A DNA stretch of 64,000 nt from Monarcha castaneiventris obscurior. Taxonomy: Eukaryota > Chordata > Aves > Passeriformes > Monarchidae. Shown piece by piece: positions 23,686-36,669 of the stretch (its first letter is position 1; each line of letters opens with the position of its first letter). The notes beneath the pieces were generated by a model. That model was not told where the DNA came from, did not search any database, and worked only from the letters and a program-made list of their open reading frames with translations. The position numbers and the translations under genes were made by a program. The stretch lies in NCBI GenBank assembly GCA_026261815.1, contig JAMPIT010000174.1:12338001-12402000 (forward strand), in the 5' to 3' direction.

Positions 23686-25574
23686 CCAACACCACCTTCT
23701 GTTTGCTGTCACTAATATCTTCCCATATCCTACTGTTTCATTTTTGCTGTCTTTTAGACTATACAGTCTTTCAATCTTTGAGAAAAGGACTCTCTCTTAC
23801 GTGCTTGAAAAATATTACCTTGGGGCTCTTAAACACCAGAAGCATTGGACATAACAACAAAAGGACCTATTTTTCAAAATCTGAATCTCAGTGCATTGTG
23901 CAGAAAGAGTGTGAAGAGTAACAGTGGATGAAGGTATAAGGTTTGGAGAGGAAAAAAGGGGAGGGGAAAAAAAAAGGCATTGTTTGACTGTTCTTAGACA
24001 ATTTGTATCTTTTGAGGCTCTGGGTTTTGAAACACACAATGCAGAAAAGAAGATGAATATACAGTCAATGCTATAACTCAATGCTGAAGGCAAGAAATTA
24101 GGAGTAATTTTTCTGCATCAAATCTATTCAAAACTAAAGGCTCAATCCCAAAGTGTGCCAGGGGAGGGCTAAGATTCTGTGTCTCCTGATCAAAATTTCA
24201 TTGACTTCCTGTTTTTGGAGTAACATTCCTCTTTCACTCAGTACAGCTGTGTCTGTGAACAATATACATTTTCATGTATCCAGAAGGGCAGAGATTATGG
24301 TATTGCTTGTGTGACTTTAAAATCATACTCTGTCCTGCCACAACTTCTGAACAGTGTAAAGCACTGGCACTATTGCTGGGAAGAGATCAGAAGGTGTGAT
24401 CTCATTTATATGAAGCTTTACAGCAATAGATGTGAAGCCTGCCACTTTTCTCTAGCACTAAATATTCCTGCAGCTGACAAGAGTACAGCTGTTTTGAAAA
24501 GGATAGAACTGCTGGTTTAAACAGTTAAATGCTGCCTGACTCCTTAGTTCTTAAACTGTAGACGATTCCTTCTTGCAGATATAAGCACAAAAGGGCTTAT
24601 ACTTCCCTGATGTTTGAAAAAAAAATCAATGTTTTATAGGATATCTCTTGCCAAAGCCTGCAGAAATCTCATGTATCACTGTGGAAAGGTAAGAATCACA
24701 AACTGTTTCTAGAGCAATAAAAGGTTTATTTTATGTTCCATTCTCTCTAATAATGGCTGCTATTACTTGGAATCTCTGTTGGCAATAAAAAGGGGCACAA
24801 AATAATCTCCTTCAAATGAACAAGTCCAGCACACAGCTTTTTACATCAAATGTGCCTGCTTAAAAAACTGCAACTACCTTCCAATGATGGCAAAAAGTTG
24901 CAGGAACACTGGATGTAGATCAGAGCTGAGAATAAGAAAATAATAGACTTGTAAAAGTCAGTATATGCACATAGAAATGGCATTCTACAAAAACCAGAAA
25001 TATATTTAAAGATATCCCTATGAAACATTTTTTGTTTAAATGGCACCTTTGTGAATCAAATTTGTTGCAGTATCTGCTGTCAACAGCAGAGTATCAGAAA
25101 GAGGAAGGACCCTTTTGGAAACAGACTCCACAAAATAACTACTCACAAACTAGATTTGTTTCAGAAAAGGATAGGAACCTGAAAACATTAATTTTTCCTT
25201 TGCTGAGTGCATTTACACTGCAGAAAAAAAAAAAAAAAGAATGACAATTAAGTAAATTGTAAGCAATTTCTGTCAGCAGAATTAATTTTTCTCATGTTTT
25301 TATCTCATTCTTTTCTTCCTGAATTTCATTAAAAAGCAAAGAATAGAAAGAAAAATTGTACATATAGAAATGTGGCATGAGGGGGAAAATAACATGGAAA
25401 ATTTTGATCTTGTTTTTCTCCTTCAAATTCAACTCCACCTGAAAGGGAAGAGCAAGGAACCTAGGCTCATGCTTTCAAATGAAACATTTTTAGAAAAAAA
25501 TATGGGATTACACAAAGCAAAGCAAATTTTATTCTATGCTGGTGTTTCAATTACATACAGTATTTATATAAAAA

Positions 25575-25592
25575 ATATATATGCATATATAT
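25575..25592. repeat. 18-bp perfect AT palindrome
   Basis: ATATATATGCATATATAT is fully self-complementary around a GC centre, inside a longer AT-rich run (25560-25605). It is a possible cruciform or unwinding point. Most likely it is simple-sequence drift. Confidence 0.85.
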
Positions 25593-28500
25593 ACATGCAT
25601 TTTTAGGAAATTTGATATAACTTTGGAAAATTATACTGTCTGCTTAATATTCAGATGTATCATTTATTAGTCTAAATTCACTACTATGACTTTTCTTAAA
25701 TTGAAACATACAAATATCTCTTTTATTGATGGTATTTCAACTTTATACCTCCTTTATATCTAAATCACCATTAAGACTTGAAGACTTAAACATACCTGCA
25801 ACAATTTGAACTTTACAAGCTGGTTCTCAATTTAACAATGTGTAAATGAAATTGAGTTCTGACTAACCAATGGACAGGTTAATAAGAGAAAAGCAGAGAA
25901 TATTTATTCCATGTGTTCCCTCCACTAGTTGTATGAAAATATATTTATACCCAGGCATGTTTTTTAAAAGCCAAAGGTTCCTCTGTAGTTACCAGGATCT
26001 GAGTTCCAGCTGTAGCCACCTGACTCATATTTCTTTGCAACAAAATTTAGAGTACTTTTATTTCTGAAGATGTTTTACCTATATCAGCCAAAATCCAGTA
26101 GAGTATATCACACCTTCAGAAAAACACACTACATTACATTTACATGTCTGTCTTCTCCTTAAATAAATTATTCCCTGGGTTTGAATGGAATCACTGAATT
26201 ATTAGTGATAAAAACCAGAGCTGGGTTTGTTACTTCTCACAAGATTTACCAGACCTACCAAGGTCTTCTCCACTCTCCATAGTACAGTAATGTTGAGATG
26301 GCATCATTGTGTTCTTCAATTTCTTGTGCAGATAAAATACATGCTTCTTCCTTAGGCCACACTTACCCTGCCTGCCAATCTTGCCTCTAATGTTCAAGGA
26401 TCTTTTCCAGAGGACAATTGATACATATGGTCTTTATTAACTCCATGCATCTTTAGATGGAAATCACACAGAAGGAGCTCTGTGAATGCTTTCATTTCAT
26501 AATGCATGAAATTATTACTTTACACCTTTATAAGTGCTCAGCTTATAAAAATCTCTTCTATTTCCACATCCTTTGTCTGTGTGAAATATTTGTATATTAA
26601 AAATGCCTTCTGAAAAGGGTTTTGAACACAAGTCTGGAATCAGTGCTGGCCATTAAGCATATTGTGGTAATGCAATCAAAAGCCATAAACAATTCTTCTC
26701 ATGAATATATCATGATCATATGTCCTTCCTTTAGCTAAAGAACAGTGTACAGTTAAACATACAGATGTTACCAATAAGAGTAGGTCAGTGGGCCAGAGTC
26801 AGACCTTAGATTCATGGCAACAATCACACTCAGCTGACAGGGACAAACTGTACTAATTTACAAGACTAAGTTACTTTTTATTTTAAATTATATTTACGAG
26901 AGTATTTCGGTGACAGTCCTGAATAGTTATGGATGTGGAACACTGTGTTTTCAACAAAGAATTCAAATTCTATTGAAAAGCAAAAACTTCATACATTTTT
27001 TCCTTATATCAGAAGTAAAATTCTCAACATGAGTAGCATTAAGAGAAGTTTAATTAATATCAATGTAAAAAAAAAAAGACAAAATTTTCGTGATGGAGAA
27101 TATAACCAAATAAAAGGACTTTGTTAAGTGAATGAAATACAGCATATACCTGGGTTCTGGTCAATGAGTTCACTAAATTTGAAATTCTGGCTGTATCTCT
27201 AGTTTTATTATAGCTACAACATTTTCATATGAACAGGAAGAATGTCCAAATTCAAGTAAAAACCCCAACCTAATTTCATTTGTTGGGAAAATATGAAGAT
27301 TTCTTTATTAATCTGTTCATGTTTTTATTTGATCACAAATTAGTACAGATTAGCTTTCATGTTATGATCAATGCTATTTGCTATTCTTATTCTTTTTACA
27401 AGAATGAAGCAAAACCAAACCAGAATTTTTGTTCTTCTTGTGTGTCATGTTTAAAATTAATTCATTAGCAGCTGTCAGCCCCCAAGGAAGAGTGTCAACA
27501 CTGATGAGGACAACATCTAAAGGTTTCATCTTACCTTCATTTATCTCTTGTCCCCAGAAGGTATGAATCCATAAAAAAAAAGAAACTCCAAAGTAATGAC
27601 TGCTTTTGTCTTTTGTTTAAATGTGTTTAGAAAGTAGCTGTTCAGGCATGAATGTTGGCTCCAAATGTCAATGACACCTGTTTTGTTAAACAAAAAAGAC
27701 CAAGGAGAGAAAGAGTTACAAGGCTGAACTTTACCATGGGTCTCTATGCTACTGTTCCCATGAAATATTACTTCCCAACAGAAATGCTGAACTGATTTAT
27801 TACATCAGCAATAAAATGTGCATTCCTTAGTTAAAGAATATTGCAGGAAAAATGCTATATTTTTAAAAATTTTAGCACATAATGAAGCAAGGCAGATATC
27901 TTAGGGAAATGTTTATGTAAGGTGGTTGAAATCATGAAATAGTTACTATGGTTATAGATTTTCACTGTAATTTTCAGTCACTAACACATGCACATGATAA
28001 AACTAGAACTGCTGAAAGGCCAGTACAAAGCCCTGAGAATATACCTCCTGGATTTACCCACCAAGTTAGGTATTAAGCCTTTGAACACAGAAATGACTTA
28101 GGCTTGGACACCTGGTCCATGGATAATCAGAGAGATGCCTAAGTTTTCTAAAAATTAAATTGAGACAATAATATGCTTTTAGAAGACATTTAATGCTTTT
28201 AGAACATGCTACATCCTTTCCCCCTGGAAAGAGTAACCTTACAGAAAATATGTAAGCATATGTGGATATGAAATTTGGAGAAGGATTTTTGGAAATCACA
28301 TTGTAACATTTATATATTTGCATTTTAGATGGTCTAAAATTCTGCTCAGGTGAAATTTAGACTCCGAAGCATCTCAATTGTCTAGAATTTACTACCAGAT
28401 GACTGCTTGTTCTTTTTATAGTACTGCCATTGATTTTAAAATAATATTTAACAGAAGCAGCATTCATTTGCTAGACTGAGACAGGAATTTTGCCTTCATT

Positions 28501-31500
28501 CAGAGTTATTGTTGAGGTTCTTACAGAGTTTTACATTATTAAATTGCTACTTCAACATAATAGACAGAATAGTTTCCACTAACTTCAGTGGAAAATTAAA
28601 TACACTGCTAATGACAGAATTCAACAGTTAATGGAGAATTCTGTCCTTGCAGACAAAGTGCTATACATATAGGTAAAAACTTATTTTGCATGCAGCACCT
28701 ATTTTAGCTAAAAAGTCAGGGCTTGTTGCATGCATATATTCAGGCAGTATTACATATTGTATTTGTTTTATATATGTATGTATAGTACTTCTGTTAAAAA
28801 ACATTTTGACAAAATGTGCTGATGTTAAAGATCTCCTACTCGATTTTTTGTTCAGATGGGACTCAGTGTTCCCTCTGCTGGAGCTGCCAATTTTGACAAC
28901 ACCCAGTGCAGAGCATGAAAATGCAGCCTCCTCTCTTCCTCTGTCAGTGTTGGTTCCAGAGAAGCAAGAATATTTGAGTTCATGTGTTGAGGCTACAGAA
29001 CTTTCCAGACTCACTGTTCTTGTCCACAGAAAATAGATAAAATTTACTGAAATGACACATATAAAACATCTTGAAACTCAGTTAAGAAAAGAGGTTACTA
29101 GAAAAATAAGGTATAAACTAGCAAATTATTAGCTGAAGTGTTTCATAAACATGTTGAACAAATAATTTGTTTCTAAAAGACCAACTTTCTTCTATATTTT
29201 TTTTTACCACTTCAGTTTTCAAAGTACTGCAGTGTAAAACTTTTTAATGAGTTCTAATTTAATGAGTAACATTTCAATGCAATGAACAATGCTGCAGTCA
29301 AGATACAATTGCAGGCTTAAGTGTCACATTTTCTGCTAAAAATAGTAATTATAATGTTTCTTTGCTGGTGCTGTAATAATACATCTTTGCTTATGTTTCA
29401 GTGGGTGTAATTTTAGAATGTAATTTTAAAATGCTACTGTTCTTTACTTCCAAACCCAAGTATCTATGGTTATGAATATATAGTTCCATTGAAAGCACTT
29501 GCAGAACTCTTAGAGCTTCAAAGGGCAGCATTTCTACGGATTATACTAATGCCATATGTGTTGCCTTTGTTTTCTGTTTGAAACCGAATATCATATTAAT
29601 AAAATAAAAACAGAATTCTTTGGGCTGTATGAAAATGAAGGTCATTGAAGAAAGGAAAATTCTTTGAACTAGCTTTATTTTATACAAGCAAGAATTTGCT
29701 GTATATTCGTGTTTATATTCTGAATTATTCATGAAGTTTCCGGAGAAGCATTTATCAATCATAATCTAACTGGCCTCACTACCTTGCTAATGTCACTTGG
29801 ACTGTCATGGAAGAAAGTATTACTCTGCATGAATACAAATGAGAGAATGAGACAACCGACATCCAGACATAAATTCTCCAAGAAAGAAAAAGGACCCTTT
29901 ACATAAATGGATGTCATTTAGCTGATTACTATAAAAAAAAAGTTTCCAAAAGGTTACTGGCCAAGACATTCTTTGACATTGTAATTTCTCCTTGTGTTTA
30001 AAACAATGGTGATCCCTGTAAGTGATTAGTAAGAAATACAGACAAATGCACCTTGTTATGTAAAAGAGCCCTTCATTTGCCTGCTGTAATCCTACTTATG
30101 CATCTGTATGTAATTACAGAAGTGGCACCTAACTTTGAGTCCCATGAGAAGCACTGGTTCTCCAAGGTGCCAAACAAAAATAAGAATGTCAAACACATGT
30201 TGGCACAAATACACCCTTTCTTCTCTTTGTGGATCAAAACTATCCATTTTGCTAATGGCATGTGGAGACAAGGAAAATATGCATTTTGAAGCCAAATTTA
30301 TAATATTATGGCTCCAGTTTCTTCAGCAATATGTAATTCTACCTAACCCCACCTCTTTTTTCCTCTTAAAATCTGCTGACTGGATACTTAACTTTAAATT
30401 AATAAAAAAAAAAAATTATCCTGTATATTCATTAAGTTAAAGCAGACACTATTTCAATATCTGTTTGATACTCTTACAAAAGTTTAATTTTGACGGGGGA
30501 GGCAGTAGAAAATGGGAGTGATTTTTCACCTTTATTTTAATCCTTATTTATAATGTCTTATCCATTTATTTAGTTCCGTAAATGTAAATCTGTCTTTCTT
30601 GTCTGCTAATTTAAAGATATCTCTGTCACCAGAGTGGTATCATTTTCAAGTGGATTTGGAAACTGTCCATTCTGTTTTGCTGACGGTGTTGTATGCCAAG
30701 TGTACAGACCCATGGTTACTGAACAGATTAATCTTAATCTGTCTATAGATCTTTTTATTGTCCAGTACTCTCTAGAGGAAAAGGAAGATTAAATAAATCT
30801 CCCTTCTAGATAGGAGTGTTAAACTTGCCCAGAAAATTGCACATTTGCAATTATTATGCCAAAACCTCCCCATTTTTTCCCTCTTCCAATTCTTTCAAGA
30901 GGATTATGTCTACCTTTGAAGTAGCTTTTATAAGGGCGGAGTCCAAAATGGGTTAAAGTTAATGCTGCTCTAGCTTGAAGGATTTCTGTCTTTTTTATTA
31001 CCTTCCCTAAGAAAATGTCCTGACATAACAGGCTTTCTTTCAGCATCATTAGCTCTTAACAGGTGGCCAGCATTTGCCACATGTTTTTAAAGCATAACCT
31101 TTTTGCAGAGGTTGAGGATCACAAGGAAAGTGCTACAGAAGGCTACATTTAAAATGATGCTTATAAGTGAAACGTTACTCCAGGGAACATTTAGAGAAAG
31201 CCAACAGTCTTGGGCAGTGGTCATTAAGGTGCTGCTTTGGAAATTGAACATAAAAGGCATGATCACACAGTTGGTCACAAGAAAAGAGTACCTTAAAATA
31301 CCTGTACTAGTCGCAGTTTTAACAAAGAGAAGTGATGTTGTTTCTCTACAACATTTGAAGACTTAACCTGATTTTTTTTCTTGCTATTTTACAGCACAGA
31401 GAATGTTTTGATAAAATATTTGGTGAAAATGGTTTCTTTCTTTTTTTTAATAAATTCTACTATGTAAGTTAAGCATCACCTTCCCTCTGGGTTCAGTATC

Positions 31501-31639
31501 TGTAAAAGATTACTTACATAAAAGTTATTTATTGCACACACTTTGTTCTAGTGCTGCTTTTCATGTTTTCTCATACTATATGTAGTTACTACCCACGTGC
31601 TAATATTACCACCAGTGCCTAAGGCCTCAATAGGGATTG

Positions 31640-31920
31640 TTATTAGATGACATAATGGCTTGCATTTAGACTGACATCCCAACAACGCCTTACATCTCTA
31701 TTACCCTGCAGTCCAAAGAGTCCTCCACAGAGCAGGGCTTCCTTACACAGATCACCTGCTGATGTGAACTGAGAAGCTGCCTGCTTGTTTGGCCGTGACT
31801 GATAGCTGTACACCACCCAGCACAACGTGGTAATTGTTTCACAGAGTTGCTTAATGACACATAGAGAAATCTTAGCAAATTTCATTAAACCCGCACAAGT
31901 TATGTGTGTCTCCCGGGAGA
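31640..31920. promoter_or_regulatory. Candidate conserved non-coding element
   Basis: About 280 bp of near-balanced base composition inside AT-rich flanks, with five CpGs retained (near 31686, 31793, 31826, 31893 and 31914) in a CpG-poor window. It has homeodomain-like cores (GGTAATTG near 31829, CTTAATGAC near 31850) and no repeat similarity. Open frames on the minus strand (31643-31885) are not protein-like. The style is that of vertebrate developmental enhancers. This is inferred from appearance only, and no conservation has been measured. Confidence 0.3.
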
Positions 31921-32257
31921 AGAGGGAGGAAGAATTAATTCCAACCCTCTTTTCCCCAGGAGATCTTAAAGAATTTTAGCTTTCTTGATAACAGCAGGGA
32001 CATAAGGAGTTTCAAGAGTTTTCCAGCTATTATATGCAATCAGATAAAAGCCAGGATGACAAGCTTTTTGAATAACACCTTTTATTGCAATTTACAGAGA
32101 AAATCTGTATAGGATGATGAGGGTGACTATCTAATAGAAGACAAAGTATAAGACTCTTATCATTGAGCATGCCTTTGCAGTATATCTGAATAAATTGCTT
32201 TCTATCAGTTACCAAAGAAAAAAATCTATTTTTTTTCTTTTTCTTTTTTTCTTTCAG

Positions 32258-32285
32258 CTGCAATGAAATATGTCTGTTTCACTGG
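32258..32285 (+). other. Candidate 28-nt microexon (splice consensus only)
   Basis: A pyrimidine tract of about 30 nt (32228-32257, TTTTTTTTCTTTTTC... ending CTTTCAG) is followed 28 nt later by a consensus donor TGG|GTGAGT at 32283-32291. The insert contains an ATG at 32263 and is open in two frames. A strong tract plus a strong donor at microexon spacing is notable, but the insert shows no known peptide and chance is a real explanation. Confidence 0.2.
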
Positions 32286-34270
32286 GTGAGTACATCCTCG
32301 CATGGGTGTTTCAGAGACTTCCCGTGACACAGTGTGCTGGCATTACAGCATCAGGAATAGTGGGAGGGAATGCCTTTGAACTTCCTTCTCTCTCGTTTGA
32401 CCCTGAACACCTGCATCCTGGATGGTATCTCTCCAAGTTCGTCATGACAGTTCAATAGGAAATGGTGATCATAACAGATTCACTGAAGTCCTGCACACCA
32501 AAAGGAAATAAGGGCAGGTCTCACATGAGCAATAGCTCTTTATGCTATGCTCTTCAAAAAAGAATAATGTAATTCTGTGAGTAAAAGAACTTATATAATT
32601 GGTGTGAGTTTAACACAAAGCAGTGCACCATCTCTGTTAGCTTTTTTTTGGCAAACACTGGCAGTTTGCTTTAAGAATATAGCTGCGTGTAACTATAGAT
32701 TTTACTTTTATATGCATTATATATAACTATATACTTTTTTGAATTAAGGCCTGCATAACTTTAAAAGTAAAGTCCTTTATGCTTCATGTGAAACATGCCA
32801 TTAACTGCAGAATTATTTATCGTCTAGTAGATCTGATTCCACTTTCTTGTTTTTCTGAATTTGGAAAGTGCATGTAAGATTTCTAAGGCTGATAAAAGGA
32901 AATTGCACAGGTAGTTAACTATCCCATTGGAGCAGGAAGTGAGCATGAAGAGGTCAAGGAGAAAATACAGGACAGATGGATAATAGCACTGACTTTTGCC
33001 CAAGGGGGCAAATATAAATTTGGATGTATGCACTGAGTGAGCTGGAGAGACAGAACATTTGTCTACCATGGCAGTCTGAAATTTGCTAGTAAAGTAACCA
33101 CATGTCTGCCCAGGGAAGCTTCAAGGTGAATGACACAGTAAATGACACCTGCCAAGATCCTCAATCATTCTTCTGAGGTTCAAAGTTCCACTGCAGTGGT
33201 TTGATACTGTCTTTGCTTTCGGGGACTGGGCTTCACTGATCATGGACTGACCCTGTATGTTATAACTGTCTAATTCTTTTTGGAGATTGTAGGATATTTT
33301 TGATTCATAAAGCAATAATTCAGTCTTCAAATGTTCTAAAATGATCAAAACTTTAAAACAAGATAAAAACATTTTCAGGATGTTTTCTCATAAAGGGCCT
33401 TGGACAAAGCATGAATATCTATTTCATGATAAATTAAGAAATAAACAAAAAATGTCCCTACTATTTCTAAGAATAAGTAACTTGCACTCAATCTGTAAAA
33501 TTTTAACATTATCAAAAATATTAAGATTGTAAAAACACCCCAAGAAAACCAGTGTCCTTTTGAACTTGTCATTTAAAGCTAACTATATTAAAAAGGATAA
33601 ATACTTAGCTTGAGGAAAATAAAATAAAAAAGAACAGTTGCATTTCATTTGTTCTGACCAGAATCTTCAGCTATATCAATATAGAAATGATAGAAATGCC
33701 TGAATCTCTTCAGGTGTGGAGCTCTGTTTTAATTTAATCTTCAGTCCAACCTTAGCTCACTGAGTAAAGTCTTTGCAGACCTTTGTTTGCTAATTATAAC
33801 CCTTCAGAAGCAATACCTATGTCCAGGGCAGTCCAAGCCCAGAAACATGCTACAGAACAGTGGATGTCAGTGCACAGTTAGATTATATGGCTGGATTAAT
33901 CCCTTGTCTTCTTGCTGTCAAATGGGCAAAATTCTACTTTCCCCATCTTTCCCATGTTTCCATTCTTAAACTATTCTTATTTCTATATTCTTAACGGTGG
34001 ATATGCACTGCACACACAAAGTTGAAATTTGGCTTAGTAACTTATATTTTAGAGTTATGGTTATTCCTTGTATTTAATGGATTTACAATAAAGTGAGCCA
34101 AAAACACTTTTCAAAGTTCCAGCCAAAGGTTTACATAGCTCCAGTCCCATGCACACTCTGAGAAGAGATTAAAAAGAGATGTTCATAACATGAGGTAATT
34201 CCCCCCACAATGGTAACTCTGAATTAAAAAAGGGGTAACAATGAACTTGCGAGTTTGCACTGAATAGACC
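32286..34270. other. Unique non-coding sequence, no gene seen
   Basis: AT-rich, with several AT-only runs (for example 32690-32745). Open frames stay under 85 codons. No dispersed repeat or RNA gene is recognised. Confidence 0.65.
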
Positions 34271-34318
34271 AAAGGAAGTTTGAGATATTACCCAGGTCTA
34301 AAGGAAGTTGAGATATTA
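34271..34318. repeat. Short tandem duplication, period 29 bp
   Basis: AAAGGAAGTTTGAGATATTA (34271-34290) recurs as AAAGGAAGTTGAGATATTA (34300-34318) after a 9-bp spacer. It is a small local duplication with one base lost in the second copy. Confidence 0.85.
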
Positions 34319-36447
34319 CTGAGGAAATTGAAAAGTTACTATGCCTGCTCTTGCTCTGCAGGGTGTGCATGGATCTCCCAAGGGTTACTCAGAATTCACA
34401 CAGAAGGCTGGGCTGCTACACTGAATTAGGTACTGGGATATGGCCTGACTGAACATGGGTGGGATGAGCATTTAGATATTCAGGTCAAGGAAGACAAATA
34501 TCTCAGATGTCTAAGTAGGATAAGGGAGGATTTTTCTGAACTACTCCCCTGAATACTGCTTTCTTCTATTCCTTGTCAAGAGTGTCTCCTGTGAAAGCCA
34601 TTGAAAGCAATTTGTATATAAGCTGTTTTGGTTTTTTGATTATTTTAATCACTATTCTATTGAAATTACTTAAATTTAGGATTATTTTAGAAAAACTGTA
34701 GCTATTAGGAGAGAAATATTTTTTAAAAATATCTTCTGCTTCTCTCTTTTTAGAGTTTAAATTTAGCTTCCCTCAGGTATCTTCCTCTGCAGTTGATGGC
34801 ATTCTAAATACCGTGTTCTGGAAGGGAAAAACCTGAGAGAAAAAAACCCTGCAGAGCAGCCATGAGAAGCTGAAAAGTCCTTGACCTATTGCAAGCTCTG
34901 CTCAGCAACAGCCAAAACATCAGTGTGGTATCTGCATTGTTCTCACCCTAAAGTCAAACCACAACACTGTGCCAACTACTGGGAAGAAAATTAACTCTGT
35001 CCCAGAAAAAAACAGGACAAAACCTCTTCACTCTTCTGTGATGAATCAGAGAAGGTCTCAGCAATTTAACTGATGTTCTCCTGGAGTTTTACCTGTGACA
35101 CATTTCTGTGGCTTGCCAACCCCTATGATTCTCTCTGGGTAAGCAAACCAGCAATCTTTAATCAGGGCATTCATCTTTTTCTTTTATACCACAGCTGCGT
35201 TATCCATGTTAACCTCATCAGTATTAATAGGAGTTTTGTGGCTATTATTTTTTTATCTATTGTTTTTTTCAGATTGTGATTTCTAAGTACTTCTCAGAGA
35301 TGTTCTACAAGCTCTCTATGAATGCTTCCATTCTCTATCCAGTTTTATAAGGTCATAAACTTTCTGCATATATGGATGTATTTCAATAATACTGTTTGGT
35401 TTATATCCCACAAATTAAAAAATTACCAAAAAATTATTCAGGATAGAGCCTTGAATAACACAGAGTTGGAAAATTTGCATAATTTATATAGCTGGACATT
35501 GCAAATATTCTCTAGAAAAAACACATCTTGTGATAAATTCAAATACAGCTAGACCAAGAACCATTATTAAAAAGCTTGCACTGATTAACAAAATACATCT
35601 ATAGTCTCTGGCACATTCTTACTGTATTACAGTAATTAAAATAGTAATGGAACACTGATTAAACATGAAAGACTGCCATAACACAGAAGCTGAAGTGAAA
35701 GGCTAGTCACGAAGAGCATAAAGCTAATAGAAGTTATATTGCAATTACAAGTGGAAAATAAATTCCAAAAGAATTATCAATGTGATTTACATCTAATTAG
35801 CAGCAGAGGTCATCTTGCTGCTTGAACTGGCAAGATAAAAGGTAACATACATCTATACTGCAGGAGTTAAACGAAGTGAAATGCTTTTTAAAAAGTAGAA
35901 GTTTTCAAGAATTATAATTTATGTCTTCTATTTTAGAACTTCCAAACATGGCACATGTTTCCTGAAAACACACACAAGCTACAGGTACTAGAGGTAGAAG
36001 AATAAATATAAAAATGTAATGTGTTCAAAGTTTCATTGTTTGTAGACACTGAGAAATTACTACTAGGGTTTGCAGGGCTTTTTAGATATTTTATAGACAA
36101 ACATGGACTGTCAAGAGTGATTTGTCCATTAAATGTTTTAGGTGTTAAGAAATTTGCAAAGAACCCATCTGGAATCAATAACTACACCTTTTGGACTAAA
36201 AAGAATTGGGTTTTTTTCATTATCAACAGTTAATACATTATTAAAGTTTGAAATTGCTCAGTTGTTTTGACACTTTTTTATTATTATCTTTAAAGAAAAT
36301 TCCACCCAGTATGAATATCATACTTACAACACTTGGTATCTTGCTCTCTGAAGTCTGCATGAGTTTATCTATGTGTCCATCCACATGCTTTCAGACACCA
36401 AGGGAGAGAAATTATAGAAATAAAAGTTTTTGCATTGGGATACAACC
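34319..36447. other. Unique non-coding sequence with a CNE-like stretch
   Basis: No gene is recognised. A T-rich acceptor-like tract ends at 35272, but no convincing exon follows. The enhancer-like stretch at 35690-35850 is listed separately. Confidence 0.6.
35690..35850. promoter_or_regulatory. Candidate conserved non-coding element
   Basis: A stretch dense in homeodomain-type cores: GCAATTAC near 35741, AATTATCAAT near 35772, and the full palindrome CTAATTAG at 35793-35800. It is flanked by CAGCAGAGGTCATC, which contains a nuclear-receptor-like half site AGGTCA. No repeat similarity or open frame is seen. The call rests on its resemblance to developmental enhancers and has not been tested by alignment. 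Confidence 0.3.
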
Positions 36448-36520
36448 TCACAGAGCCCTGGAACCAAAGCAGGAACTGGGGTTGAGAAAGCTCTGGAAGT
36501 CATTGACTCCAGCCCTCCAG
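36448..36520 (-). mobile_element. Possible CR1 3' end, very degraded
   Basis: The order CACAGAGCCCTGGAACC, GGGGTTGAGAAAGCTCTGG, then AAGTCATTGACTCCAGCCCTCC resembles the antisense CR1 3' end (CACAGAAT...TTGGGTTGGAAGGGACCTCTGG...ATCATCTAGTCCAACCCCCC), with many substitutions. The match is weak enough to be an older CR1 subfamily or coincidence. It lies about 150 bp before a second, clearer repeat. Confidence 0.4.
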
Positions 36521-36669
36521 AAGAGGGTTAACATCCCAGTAGGATCTGGTGACTCCTACCCTCATCCAGTTGAGTTTAGATTTTCTCTTGCACAGATGAC
36601 TTTCTGCTGTCTGAATCCAACTGGACTTTTGCTGTTACTTGAACCAAACAAATACATCCCTCACTGGCC

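Larger units (their letters stand above)
23686..32257. other. Unique non-coding sequence with CNE-like stretches
   Basis: No gene or recognisable transposon. Simple features are 15 A at 25224-25238, an 18-bp AT palindrome at 25575-25592, 11 A at 27067-27077 and 12 A at 30404-30415. Stretches with the look of conserved regulatory DNA lie at 27450-27545, 30640-30760 and 31640-31920. Two overlapping opposite-strand open frames of about 117 codons (28661-29036) encode nothing I recognise. Confidence 0.6.

Noticed and set aside
23504..23854. Open frame with Gly-Arg and Glu-Arg repeats, RNA-binding-like at first sight
   Set aside because: The repeats are the translation of the GGGGAA/GGGAAA satellite and nothing else.
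25224..25238. Poly(A) run as the tail of a SINE or processed pseudogene
   Set aside because: No retroposon body, no upstream gene similarity and no flanking duplication recognised.
26180..26225. GGAATCACTGAATTATTAG as an antisense CR1 3' end
   Set aside because: Only a few CR1-like bases, without the following GGTTGGAA or ATCATC boxes.
28661..29036. Overlapping open frames of about 117 codons on both strands
   Set aside because: Two opposite frames over the same bases indicate a local shortage of stops, and neither peptide is recognisable.
35240..35350. T-rich acceptor ending at 35272 followed by 25 open codons and TAA
   Set aside because: No downstream donor or polyadenylation context, and the peptide is unremarkable. 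Composition alone explains it.
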